Notes under the pieces: generated by a model
The model's database searches: none
What the model was told of the DNA's origin: nothing
Seen by the model: the letters and a program-made list of their open reading frames with translations, nothing else
Position numbers and translations under genes: made by a program
DNA from: Lindgomyces ingoldianus
Taxonomy: Eukaryota; Ascomycota; Dothideomycetes; Pleosporales; Lindgomycetaceae
Direction of reading: 5' to 3'
Length of the DNA: 64,000 nt
Assembly (NCBI RefSeq): GCF_010093535.1
Contig: NW_022985224.1
Span: 50,332 to 114,331 of the forward strand
In this document: piece after piece, positions 35,545 to 44,495 of the stretch
Position numbering within the stretch: the first letter of the stretch is position 1
Layout of the letters: each line of letters opens with the position of its first letter

Positions 35545-37364
35545 TCATACACTTGCCGTCGAGCTCGGTATACTCGTTGGCGGCAAAGGCACAAAAGGCT
35601 CCGTATGTGTCGCCTTTGCAGATCCATTCGTGGCATAATCTCCCGTGACAATCTGAGTTCCATCTGCAATAACAAGATTATCCAATATCCTCTCGAAGAT
35701 CGCTAAGCTCGCCGCAGGCTGGTAATACGGGATTTCGTGACCGGCCTCGTAGATACGCGTGAACGAGAAGTTTCCATATTCCCGGACCTCTCCATACTCC
35801 ACACCATCAAGTATGAAGGGCATGTACCCCGCTGCACGGAATTCCTCGGCGTGGCTGTAGTTGACTGCGAGAGAGACAGCCTCGCCACCGAACCAGTTGC
35901 ATATGTAATCTGCATCTCCGTATACGAGTGCTACGCGAACACCGTACCCGAGAATCTCTTCTAAATCCTCTTTGAAGTTAGGAAAAACAAAGTCGCCGGT
36001 TTGCCTAAACCCACGAGAGACATTGCGAGCGTTGGTCGACGTGTAGTTGATATTGACACCGAGGGCTTCCTGTGTGCTTGCAAGGTTGAGAAAGTCTACG
36101 AAATAATCAGGCGGAGTCGGGTCGTCGTAGGGATGCCTAATGTCGTAAACACCTCTCCCCCCAAATGCGTAATACGGCCCCTCAACGAGGTTTCGGCACA
36201 CGCTAGTTGCTTGCGAGCAGGTAAGGTAGCCGTCTTCAGTCGTGCGGTCGGAGTCTGTGCAGTACTTAATCTGGTCCCTGCAGGCGTCGGGCATGTAATA
36301 AGATTGCTTCATAAATGTATAAATGGTGTCATTGACGGCTTTGATCCCGTATGTGTTGTTAACTGCAAATTCGGGATAGTATGGTGCCTGGATGCCTAAG
36401 ATATGTCAGCAGAAACAAGGATGATGTTGGAAAGTACATCAAGTACCTTCGTCAATTATGCCATTGATTATGCCCAACGCACCCATGGACAAAGGGAAGC
36501 CATCTACAGATCCATTAAGAATTGCTTCGTTCTGCTGATAAAAGTAGTTGTAAAAGCCAGGCCCGTAATGGCCCCCATAACTAGTGCTGCTGTCAGCATG
36601 ACACGCGGCTATCTATGCCAAGATCTTATCACCCACCTCTCAGTCCAGAGGTTGAATGTGTAGTTTTGGATATCAGGATCCAGTTGAGGGGACAACTCTA
36701 AGAATGCCTGCAAGATTTCCCACGCGCCAATGGCAGCGGCACCAGTCGTATTCGCCCGGTCGGGATTGACTAACGAGTAACGCCCGGATGAGTCGGTGTA
36801 GGTAGTTTCATACGAAAATCCAACGCCTACAGGCTGAGACAAATAGAGCATATTAGATGCATTGTTCCAGGAATACGGGTTCCATTGGGTCTTGAGATCT
36901 TCCGTTACGTTGCAAGGTCCATGTTCTGTCATTGTTAGTCTTTCGTTACAAACACAGAGGATAGTTCAGGTTACCTTGGAATAATCCAATCAGTGAATCA
37001 CTTCCTGGGCCTCCGTTCAGCCACAAGGTTAACTGGAACCCGGTTAGCGTTTTTGCGCTGCAAATTTCTAAGACAAATGTACTGGCTTCTTGCTAGGATT
37101 TTCTCGAGCTTCAAAGAACCAGAAGAACATATTAGTCTCCTCGTTTAAGCTGATGTAACCTGCATAGTCATCGACTCCCTCCATTGTCTCGCAGACGCCG
37201 GCCTTGCCAGGCTGCTTGAAGCGAATCTGGGCACCCGAGGGAGACGATATTGTCATCACACCAGTAGAATCTTTCGGGATCTGTCGTTCCTCAAGCGTAG
37301 CCTTACGTGCCACAGCTATGGATGCACATGCTAAGAATGCAGCAAAGCGTCTAAGAGGAACCAT
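35545..37364 (-). CDS. Secreted serine carboxypeptidase, peptidase family S10, five exons
   Basis: Exons (- strand): 37364-37083, 37032-36975, 36925-36637, 36586-36447, 36395-35545; 1,620 nt, 539 residues, every junction in frame. The introns are 49-51 nt, GT-AG. The ATG at 37364 gives a signal peptide ([19 protein letters not shown]); an ATG 11 codons earlier (37397) is possible. Family landmarks: [54 protein letters not shown], then [15 protein letters not shown] with the nucleophile Ser near 212, [17 protein letters not shown] with the catalytic Asp near 419, and [12 protein letters not shown] with the catalytic His near 476. Intron 3 ends CAGCAG, a tandem acceptor that could add one Ser before STSYGG. 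The Ser/Thr/Pro-rich C-terminus may carry glycans. It would release C-terminal amino acids from peptides at acid pH outside the cell or in the vacuole. Confidence 0.93.
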
Positions 37365-38283
37365 TGTGAAGCCTGGCCTTGGTGAAAGTAGATGCAAAGT
37401 GATGCCTCATGCCTGGCGCACCTCCTCATCTTTATGCTGGAAATGACCCGTTAAGCTCCTAAAGATTCCTCTCTCAATTGAATGGCGTCAGACATAAAGT
37501 TTCCTGGATGTAGGATGTTGACGATCTGAATCAGGCAAGTCCTCGGGGTTTCTGAATCTTGTCCAGGGTTTAATTGGACGATCAGTTATCAGCGAACCGT
37601 GTGTCTGGTACATCACAAAGACGGTGCATGAGCGTCGATATTAGGTTGACTAGGTTCTCGCCCGGTTACGTCACCGGGTGTATTGTGAAACCATGAGTTA
37701 TCGCCACAGTCCATTGGCGGAGAGTTGCGGTGGGGGGTCGGCCCTCATGAATGACGCCGTGTATCGTTGTAGCTTTTGGGTAACGCTGATGGGACCCGGC
37801 AGAGCCGCTGATCTCCGGCGTGGAGACGCCCTGAATGGAGTTAGTATGTATTAAAGTAATGGCAAGTTTCGCAGCCATTGTAGCTAATAGCTGGATAAGG
37901 AAGGTGAAACGCGTGTCGGTAATGTACAGGTCCGGATGCCAAGACAACTAGGGTACCCTTGTTGCATATCCGCAGTGCACTTTGAGCAAAATGTATTCTG
38001 AGGCTCCCAAGAACGCAACGGTACCTTCCATATGGAGATATTCATACCCAGCCACATGCCTTTGAACCTTTGATGTGATCCCTTTATTTTTCCTCAATGA
38101 ACGTGTTGTTAGAAATGATGTTTCACTGCTTCTAGCCTTCCTCCATATTACATCCCCGTACGAAGCTGGCAAAGATTACGTGGATAGCCAAGAATAGAAT
38201 TGACCTAGGATGTACTATTTTGAACTTAGGACTCAAGTACTCCATGCTTATCTTCTTCTTTCATCTCATCACCATGTCTAGAA
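37365..38283. other. Intergenic, no gene seen
   Basis: Holds the upstream region of the carboxypeptidase gene and the 3' side of the DUF4360-like gene. Short frames are without features. Confidence 0.5.
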
Positions 38284-39184
38284 TCATGTTGGCGGGTCTG
38301 GCGGAAACCTAACCCACGTAGAGCACGGGCCAAACCTATCCTCAACTTTCGGCCCTCTAACATCCGTTGAATTACACCTACACAGATAATTATCCTGCCG
38401 ATCGATCCAGCAAAACTGGTACTCATGATTCTGGGAATATATCTCACAGGGCTCCGAGTAGCTGAAGTTTACTTGCTGGGTCACTGTCGTATTTTTACCG
38501 AGCTCGCCCGTTGCAGAAGCACTAGCATCAAGGAGCCGCGTAAGATTGAAATGGGTTCGGATGTGGACTCCGCTGCCGATAGGGTCGGTGTTGTTATCAA
38601 CTGATGGGCCGCTGAATCTACAATATGATTGGTATTTTGGGGAGTCTGTGAATCTGGTTTTGAGGGTGTCGGCTCTTGGGCCAGAAATTGTTGTTTTGTT
38701 CAAGTGCGCCTGTGGCCACATTAGTTGCATGTTCTCCTCTTGTCTGTTTTTCGAGGGGGGGTGGTTGTAGCCGAACGCATGACTCGGTAGGGGAGACAGA
38801 GCATTCGCTCACCCATCCAGTGAAGTAAGGCCAAATAAAATCCGCACTGATATAGGCCTCAATGCCTTTGTCGAGCTTCACCGCGGCTTTTGTTTCGAGG
38901 CTCTCAAAAGTCACCCTCCGGTTTGGGGCAACATCGAAATACACGCTGATATAGCACAATTTTCTGTTTTCTTTCGCTGGCACACCCAGGCCAATGGAGG
39001 CGAGCGCAGTATTCTTCGTGTCATAAGTGATGATGAGGCCCGAGCCGTCCGATAGTGGGGAGGCTTTAACTGCAAAGGGGCAGTTCCGCTGGTCAATGCT
39101 TGTCACGTTTAACGTGACTGCACTCGCCAACCTCGGGAAGAAAAATAGACCAAAAAAAAGCGAAGAACCGCTTGATGGTTTCAT
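38284..39184 (-). CDS. Secreted DUF4360-like protein, two exons
   Basis: Exons (- strand) 39184-38813 and 38709-38284, joined across a 103-nt intron (GTGAGC...CCACAG) in frame, give 265 residues. The frame is open further upstream, but the ATG at 39184 starts the signal peptide (MKPSSGSSLFFGLFFFPRLA). The mature part has CPFAVKASPLSDGSGLIITY, a hydrophobic-rich RKLCYISVYFDVAPNRRVTF block and KAAVKLDKGIEAYISADF, then after the intron AHLNKTTISGP and YCRFSGPSVDNN, with several N-glycosylation sites and cysteines (SEPCEIYS, FCWID, LCRCN). The pattern of paired Cys, an R-x-C-x-I-x-V strand and the LD-x-G turn suggests the DUF4360 family of small secreted fungal proteins. Function unknown. A further short intron after SEPC is possible. 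Confidence 0.75.
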
Positions 39185-39230
39185 ATCGTCTAACCCGAGT
39201 GAAGAGGCCTCCGCGAGAATAAGTTTATGG

Positions 39231-39240
39231 CTCTTTATAG
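39231..39240 (-). promoter_or_regulatory. TATA-like element of the DUF4360-like gene
   Basis: CTATAAAGAG on the - strand, about 47-56 bases upstream of the ATG at 39184. The position and match suit a core promoter with a short leader. This also supports 39184 over the farther upstream start, which would overlap the element. Confidence 0.5.
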
Positions 39241-39950
39241 AGGATCTCAAAGCTTATGAGGAATCTGTAGGCTGGAAAGGATGCCTGCCTCGTGACCTTT
39301 CTCTATTAAAGCTAGCTTCTACCAGGTACTAATTTGATTTACCGCCCGTATAAAGTACATACGCAGATTGTTATACACTGCAAACGCTAGCGTTGAGCTT
39401 TCGCACTGCTAGCAGGATTAATGTTGAGGTTGCAGCGTCTAAATTATTTTTTAATGGCCTTCTTCTTCCCCTAAGTAGCTCACCTCGTATCCGGAATCAG
39501 GCTGTTCTTAAAAACGTGAGGAGCGCTCGCTATCTAGACTTAAGAAAGCGGAGATCATCAGGTGTGCAGTCTGAACATTGGCGCGAGGCAGACTCGGAGA
39601 TATTATAGCCGGACATTAAGCTCGCTTGTGATGCGATGGCATTGCGTACATGCAGTCTATGTTCGGGATATCAAGCAGAAGTCAGCCTTTGCGGAACCGT
39701 AAGAGGAATCTGCTACACCAGTATAATATCCAGAAAATTTTCAATAGGTGGAAATTAGATAGGGGTTGACGCGAGACACCGCGTTAATACGTGCACATCA
39801 TCTACATTATTGCGTTCGAGAGGAGACGATGCCATGCGCTAGATGCCAAACACTATATAATATTGTCGCAGTGGCGTCCTCTGCATCAATGGTTGCGTCG
39901 AGAAAGCATCAAGCACGAGTGGGTTACATGATTCACCATTGAGTGACGCC

Positions 39951-39958
39951 ATATATAT
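39951..39958 (+). promoter_or_regulatory. TATA-like element of the AA9 gene
   Basis: ATATATAT at 39951-39958, about 76 bases before the ATG at 40034, in otherwise mixed sequence. Plausible core promoter element. Confidence 0.45.
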
Positions 39959-40033
39959 GACAGCAGGTGGGCTACAAATACTACTAGGGAGCCGAGTGTC
40001 TCTGCTCTTTCTAGTGTCAATAATTACATCAGA

Positions 40034-41012
40034 ATGAAGAATATCGGGTTTACCCTGGCTGGTCTTTTCCAACTTCATGGGATATCGGCGCACTGTTAGT
40101 ACCTTCTCTCTTATTTTCGCATCTGTGACTTAAATTGTCATTGTTTTACAGATGCCTTTAGTAGACTCAAGACCATAAATGGCATTGAATCAAAAAATTG
40201 GCAGTACATCCGGTAAATCGAACCCACCCATGAGCCATACTTCTCCGTCTCATAGCCATCTAGCAAACCTGCGAATCCTACATGGATGTCGGCGGAGCAG
40301 GGTGACTATGCGTATTTCCCAATGTTCGACGTTTACGATACAGCTATCCGATGCGGCGTCAATGCCGAAAAAGGGTCTTTGAGCTCTGAAATCTTGGTTG
40401 TAAATGCAGGTGATGAACTATCTGCTGGTGTGTGGAGCAGCCCATCAAACCAGATAACACACGGCGGGCCAGGCATGTTCTATCTGGCAAAGGCTCCGGA
40501 CGGCGTTGACTTGAGGACCTGGGATGGGAACGGGGATTGGTTCAAGATCGGAGAACTGGGTTGGAATACTAATACCAAAGCAGGGTGGCTGGCCGACGTA
40601 GAGCCTCATTCGGTAACGCGTTCTTCGATTTCCTAATTTGTCCCTTTTTCATTCGGTGCCTGCAGATTGCTAATAGGCACCTAGATGAACGTTACGATTC
40701 CAAAAACAACTCCACCAGGGAAATACTTACTGCGCATCGAGCATTTATTCTTAAGAACCGAAATAAAGGAGACCAACTTCTTTGTTTCATGTGCGCAGCT
40801 AGATATCAAAGGAAACGGTGGTGGTGAGTTGAAAGTACCGTGAGAAGTTAGCCTGCGCGAAAACTGAAGATCCCATAGGAACGCCTAGCCCAACTGTCAA
40901 ATTTCCTGGGGCGTATGACGACTTTGACGAGGGAATTTGGGCACCTCTTTGGACTCAAGGATATTGGTTGAAGGGCTACATTCCCCCTGGACCGCCAGTT
41001 TGGACGGGTTAG
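40034..41012 (+). CDS. AA9 lytic polysaccharide monooxygenase, five exons
   Basis: Exons 40034-40094, 40152-40212, 40264-40612, 40685-40823, 40870-41012; 753 nt, 250 residues. All introns (57, 51, 72, 46 nt) are GT-AG and keep frame. The signal peptide MKNIGFTLAGLFQLHGISA is followed at once by His20, the N-terminal copper-binding His of LPMOs (HYAFSRLKTINGIESKNW). The second His-brace ligand is His107 in NQITHGGPGMFYLAKAP. Later landmarks: WDGNGDWFKIGELGW, VTIPKTTPPGKYLLRIEHL, VSCAQLDIKGNGG, SPTVKFPGAYDDFDEGIW and PPGPPVWTG at the C-terminus. Unusually, the axial Tyr position is Phe190 and the conserved Gln two residues before it is Asn188 (TNFFVSC, where Q-x-Y-x-x-C is usual). Stops seen in a raw translation fall inside introns. 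AA9 enzymes cleave cellulose or related glucans oxidatively; activity of this variant is uncertain. No carbohydrate-binding module. Confidence 0.9.
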
Positions 41013-41416
41013 GCTGATGATGAAGACTCGGAATACTTTGCGAGTAAGCAAAGAGGTAGGCAAGGCATAGAGTGAATTTCGCGTACGATAGTAGCGATAG
41101 CTAGCCTATGCAGGAAGAAAGAATAGTGACAAGAAACCCATGTTTAATCTAGCCCCGCGTCCTTTACTAGACCACTGCGAGACGTTCTTTGTATGGTTTG
41201 AGCCGAAGAAGCGACAATGGAGGGACTACCGAATCGCGGTAGAGTCTTGTAGGACGTCATCTACTGTCAACGGCTTTGGGCTTAGTTCATCTATGTTGCA
41301 ATGGTAGTTAGCCACTATTTTCTCTCCCGGTAAATCTCCGCGTAGGGCAACTAAGGAAAGAGATAGAAGAGGTCTTGACCAATGCGGCCTGTGAGACCCA
41401 TCCCACCACTTTAGGT
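41013..41416. other. Convergent intergenic region
   Basis: Between the stop of the AA9 gene and the stop of the leftward 2EXR-like gene. Nothing recognised. Confidence 0.5.
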
Positions 41417-42423
41417 CTATCTCATATCGCAGCCACAACCCACGAGACTCTTGAGACCATGGCAGTCTTCACAGTAGTAGGGGATCTCACCTCGTCTCTC
41501 AGACATCCTTCTCTCAAAGTCCAACTGCGTCCCATTAAGCCACCCTGCAAAGCAGTCCTCAGTATCCGACGGTTGTCCGTAGGCCTGCATCATTGAAATC
41601 TCTACTCCGGCATCTTTTAATCGAAATAGGGTTGGCGCCACTGCCTCGATTAAGTGGAGCGCGTTGATACGAGAATTGATATCCCATCGAAGGGCCTTCA
41701 CAAGGAGAAGCAACCTGAATCCCTTGACATGAGTGACTTCAAGCAGCGCTTCGAGACTCTTCAGCTGTTCCGTTCGAAGCTCCGATATCTCATCTTCGAC
41801 ATAGAGGTTCATCGCGCCAGAGCTATGGTAACCGTCTTTCGCCTTCCTGTTGTAGTGGATATAGATCTCCAGCCTGCGAATCACGGCCTTTGGATCGAGG
41901 CCTAAGAAAAATATATCATACCGATTGATCAGAAAATGCTCTATCTGGGTGGTGTAGTAGAGCCGGAGAAGTGTAGTTGAATAGAAGTACGAGGCGGCTT
42001 CTTTGGCAACGTCCTGACCCACCCAATTGGGACGGAAGATGAAGCCCCAAGGGTCACCCCAAGCAACTTTGTTGAATTTTTCATGGCGGTAATACAGCGC
42101 GTCGTTCTCTTTTACTCCAATTTCGGATCGAAAATCCGAAATTAAATAGTCGTACACCATGTACCGTAACTCGAGAGGAAGAGAAGCGTGGAATCTTGCC
42201 ACCAATGTGGTGCATTGAAGTTTGCAGAAGTCTCGGGTTTCGCCTCTTATGTTCCTTCGAGAATGAGCTGCGTGACGGGCCACTTGAATCTATCAAAGCC
42301 TACCTTTGAAGACCTTTGATGTCATCGCGCAAACGCTCCATTCTAGCACTAGTTAAACATATAATGAAGCCTGCTAATATGTACGGTCACTTACTCTTTC
42401 TTCTTCTCCTCCAGCGTTTTCAT
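41417..42423 (-). CDS. 2EXR-like protein of unknown function, three exons
   Basis: Exons (- strand) 42423-42395, 42348-42304, 42254-41417; 912 nt, 303 residues. The introns are 46 and 49 nt, GT-AG (GTAAGT...AACTAG and GTAGGC...CGAAG). This model replaces a long open frame that would have to start with GTG at 42283. The N-terminus MKTLEEKKKDARMERLRDDI is charged and probably a short coiled coil. Then comes SLPLELRYMVYDYLISDF (about residues 56-73), the F-box-like helix pair of the 2EXR group common in Dothideomycetes and relatives. Further on, FYSTTLLRLYY and IRRLEIYIHYN are typical of that group, and the C-terminus has CEDCHGLKSLVGCGCDM, a Cys-rich end that might bind metal. Function unknown. 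Confidence 0.8.
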
Positions 42424-43343
42424 TTTACTGAAGCGTTCGTTAGCCCCACATTTTCACCCCAGAAAGAGTGAGATGCACACTCCAAGATTCGAGAACGCCG
42501 CGCGGGAAAAAGATCACACTCCGGCTCATTCACAGTTTGTGGTGCACCAGTTGGCTGACCCTTCCAAGGAGCAAATATTCTGCTCCCGAGGATCTTGAGT
42601 AGGAAAGCATGTCCAAGGCTGAGAGCCTTGCGGTGCCGACCGCTTTCGACCCTTTTTGCCGGCTCGTCTGGTTCAACTAAGCTCATAATTAATATCGCAT
42701 GGACACCTTGAATGATAGTAGGCTTCACACGAGGTGTTTAGGGGTCGAGAAGAGATATGAAAAGCAGACTCCTCATCGTAATCGTTTGACTCAGGTGGCA
42801 GGTTATCTCAGCTAGCTCAGACGTGGTGAGGAGAGAACCGAGGACGCACAAACCACCATGCATATTGCTACTCCAAATAGAGTATGGCCTAGGGGTTAGC
42901 GGTTTCTGACCCCTGTCAGTAGCGTTTCTCTCCTCAGCTGTCTGAGGGACTTTTGTGATTTTTTCTATGAATAAGCCTATTTTAAGAGCATCACAATAGA
43001 ATTAGATTTACAATATCTCTACTACTATATGTCTGAATAGGCTTAGAATTTAATAGAATGTAGAGACAAGCTGTAGCTATAAAATAGTATATTTTTTACT
43101 AGATTCTGACTATTATTAGCAGAGCAAAATCTAAACGCGCGCAGAACTTTGACCTATCCATACCCTGATTTTAGATTAACAGTATCGCCCTCCTGACTAG
43201 AACTTGACAACTAGTAGACTAAATCCCCTAGAATTTTGCAGGATCCCTGACAGAGCTAGTCTGAGACAGCTCCTAGATCCTCAGAGTCCTCAGACAACTG
43301 CTGGTTGAGCTGCAGACATGAGGGCGATCGCGACGTCCCTAGA
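42424..43343. other. Right edge of the gene island
   Basis: No supported gene; one 102-residue frame on the - strand (42420-42728) has no features. Composition turns AT-rich from about 42960. The old Gypsy-A LTR starts at 43344, preceded by CTAGA, which would be its 5-bp target site. Confidence 0.5.
42939..43296. repeat. Possible small inverted-repeat element
   Basis: A 358-bp AT-rich segment is bounded by TGTCTGAGGGACT (42939-42951) and AGTCCTCAGACA (43285-43296), which are inverted copies with one base difference. A target duplication is not obvious. Could be a MITE or chance. Confidence 0.25.
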
Positions 43344-43661
43344 TGTCACAGTATCCTCCCCGGATCCCAGACATAACTGTATTAGATGCGTACTAGAGTA
43401 TTATTAGTGCATGTCTAACACAAACACAACACAACATAGACATAAACTTAAGCATAAACTGCTTTAACACTAACTAAACTTAAAATAGGCTTAATTTATA
43501 CTTAAAGTGCTTAGACTTCTAAGCTAAGTATTTAATTACTAATTTTTTTTTAAACTTTTTTATTTCTTATATAACATCTTATACTTACTATAATACTTTA
43601 CATAGTAATTAAACTAGACCTTTATAAAGCTTTATAACCTTACTTATATATAATTATAATA
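43344..43661 (+). repeat. 5' LTR of Gypsy-A copy 2
   Basis: 318 bp starting TGTCACAGTATCCTCC; the first 60 bases are little mutated while the rest has lost most CpA. It forms the sharp border between gene island and repeat block. Confidence 0.93.
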
Positions 43662-43795
43662 TTATATTATGTTAAAACTTTAGCTAAAAATAGCTTTTAA
43701 ATTTAATTTAATAAGCTTAGTACTTATATAACTTTAAGCTATTAAAGTAAGCTAAAAAGCTTTTTAAAAAGTGCTTACTTTATAAAAAAGCTACT

Positions 43796-44113
43796 TGTCA
43801 CGATTATGCACGAGTAAGGTTATAGAGCTTCGCGGAGGTCTAGTTCAATTACTACGTGAGGTATCATGGTAGGTACAAGACGTTGTGTGAGGAACAGGAA
43901 AGTTCAGGAGGAAATTAGCAATTAAATACTCAGCTTAGAAGTCTAAGCGCTTTGGGTATGAATTGAGCCTGTTCTAGGTTTAGTTAGTGTTAAGGCGGTT
44001 CGTGCTTAAGTTCATGTCCGTGTCGTGTCGTGTTCGTGTCGGACGTGCACTGATAATACTCCGGTACGCGTCCGATACGGTTATGTCTGGGATCCGGGGA
44101 GGATACCGTGACA
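43796..44113 (-). repeat. 3' LTR of Gypsy-A copy 3
   Basis: 318 bp, almost unmutated (intact CpG, CpA), with TGTCACG...CGTGACA ends. About 16 differences from the partner LTR at 49143-49460 by eye, all transitions. Confidence 0.95.
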
Positions 44114-44144
44114 GTACCCCCCCTCTTATTAGGAAGGGAATCCT

Positions 44145-44495
44145 TCACATTGGTGGTTCCGGCATCGGGTCGTCTTCGTCGGGGTACGGGTTCGGTTCGG
44201 ATGGGTATCGGGCGTGGAATCGGGTTACCGCAGAGTTCTCTCGCAGGGCTTCTGCGGGTTCCCACGACAGTTCGTCGTATCCAGTCCATTTCGTAAGGTA
44301 TTTGTAGGTACGTTTCTTCTTGTTGAACCAGATCTGTTTAACGTCTTCTACGACGTATTCTAGTTTGTTGTTTATAATGACGGGTTCAGGTGGCGGGTTC
44401 AGCTGTCCAGGTAGATAGTCGGATTCGGGGGCTGCTCGGCGCAGCAACGATACGTGGAACACAGGGTGTATCTTCATGCTGTCAGGTAGGATCAA
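44145..44495 (-). pseudogene. Gypsy-A integrase C-terminus with chromodomain
   Basis: An open frame of 116 codons, the only sizeable intact part of pol. It starts within the LPDSMKIHPVFHVSLLR motif typical of chromovirus integrase tails. A Pro-rich linker follows, then a chromodomain (EYVVEDVKQIWFNKKKR, TYKYLTKWTGYDELSWEPAE) and a tail ending in DEDDPMPEPP. The aromatic residues of the methyl-lysine cage region (Y/W/W) are present. Upstream pol is broken by stops, so this is a fragment of a dead polyprotein. Confidence 0.88.

Larger units (their letters stand above)
39185..40033. other. Divergent intergenic region between DUF4360-like and AA9 genes
   Basis: No supported gene. It should carry both promoters. 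39330-39480 is somewhat AT-rich. Several small frames overlap on both strands without features. Confidence 0.5.

Noticed and set aside
40204..40270. In-frame TAA and TAG in the AA9 gene, at first read as RIP-type nonsense mutations
   Set aside because: A 51-nt GT-AG intron (40213-40263) removes both and keeps frame with all other exons; the summed exon length is divisible by three.
42255..42283. Single-exon start of the 2EXR-like protein at 42283
   Set aside because: The codon is GTG; a three-exon model with a real ATG at 42423 fits better and keeps frame.
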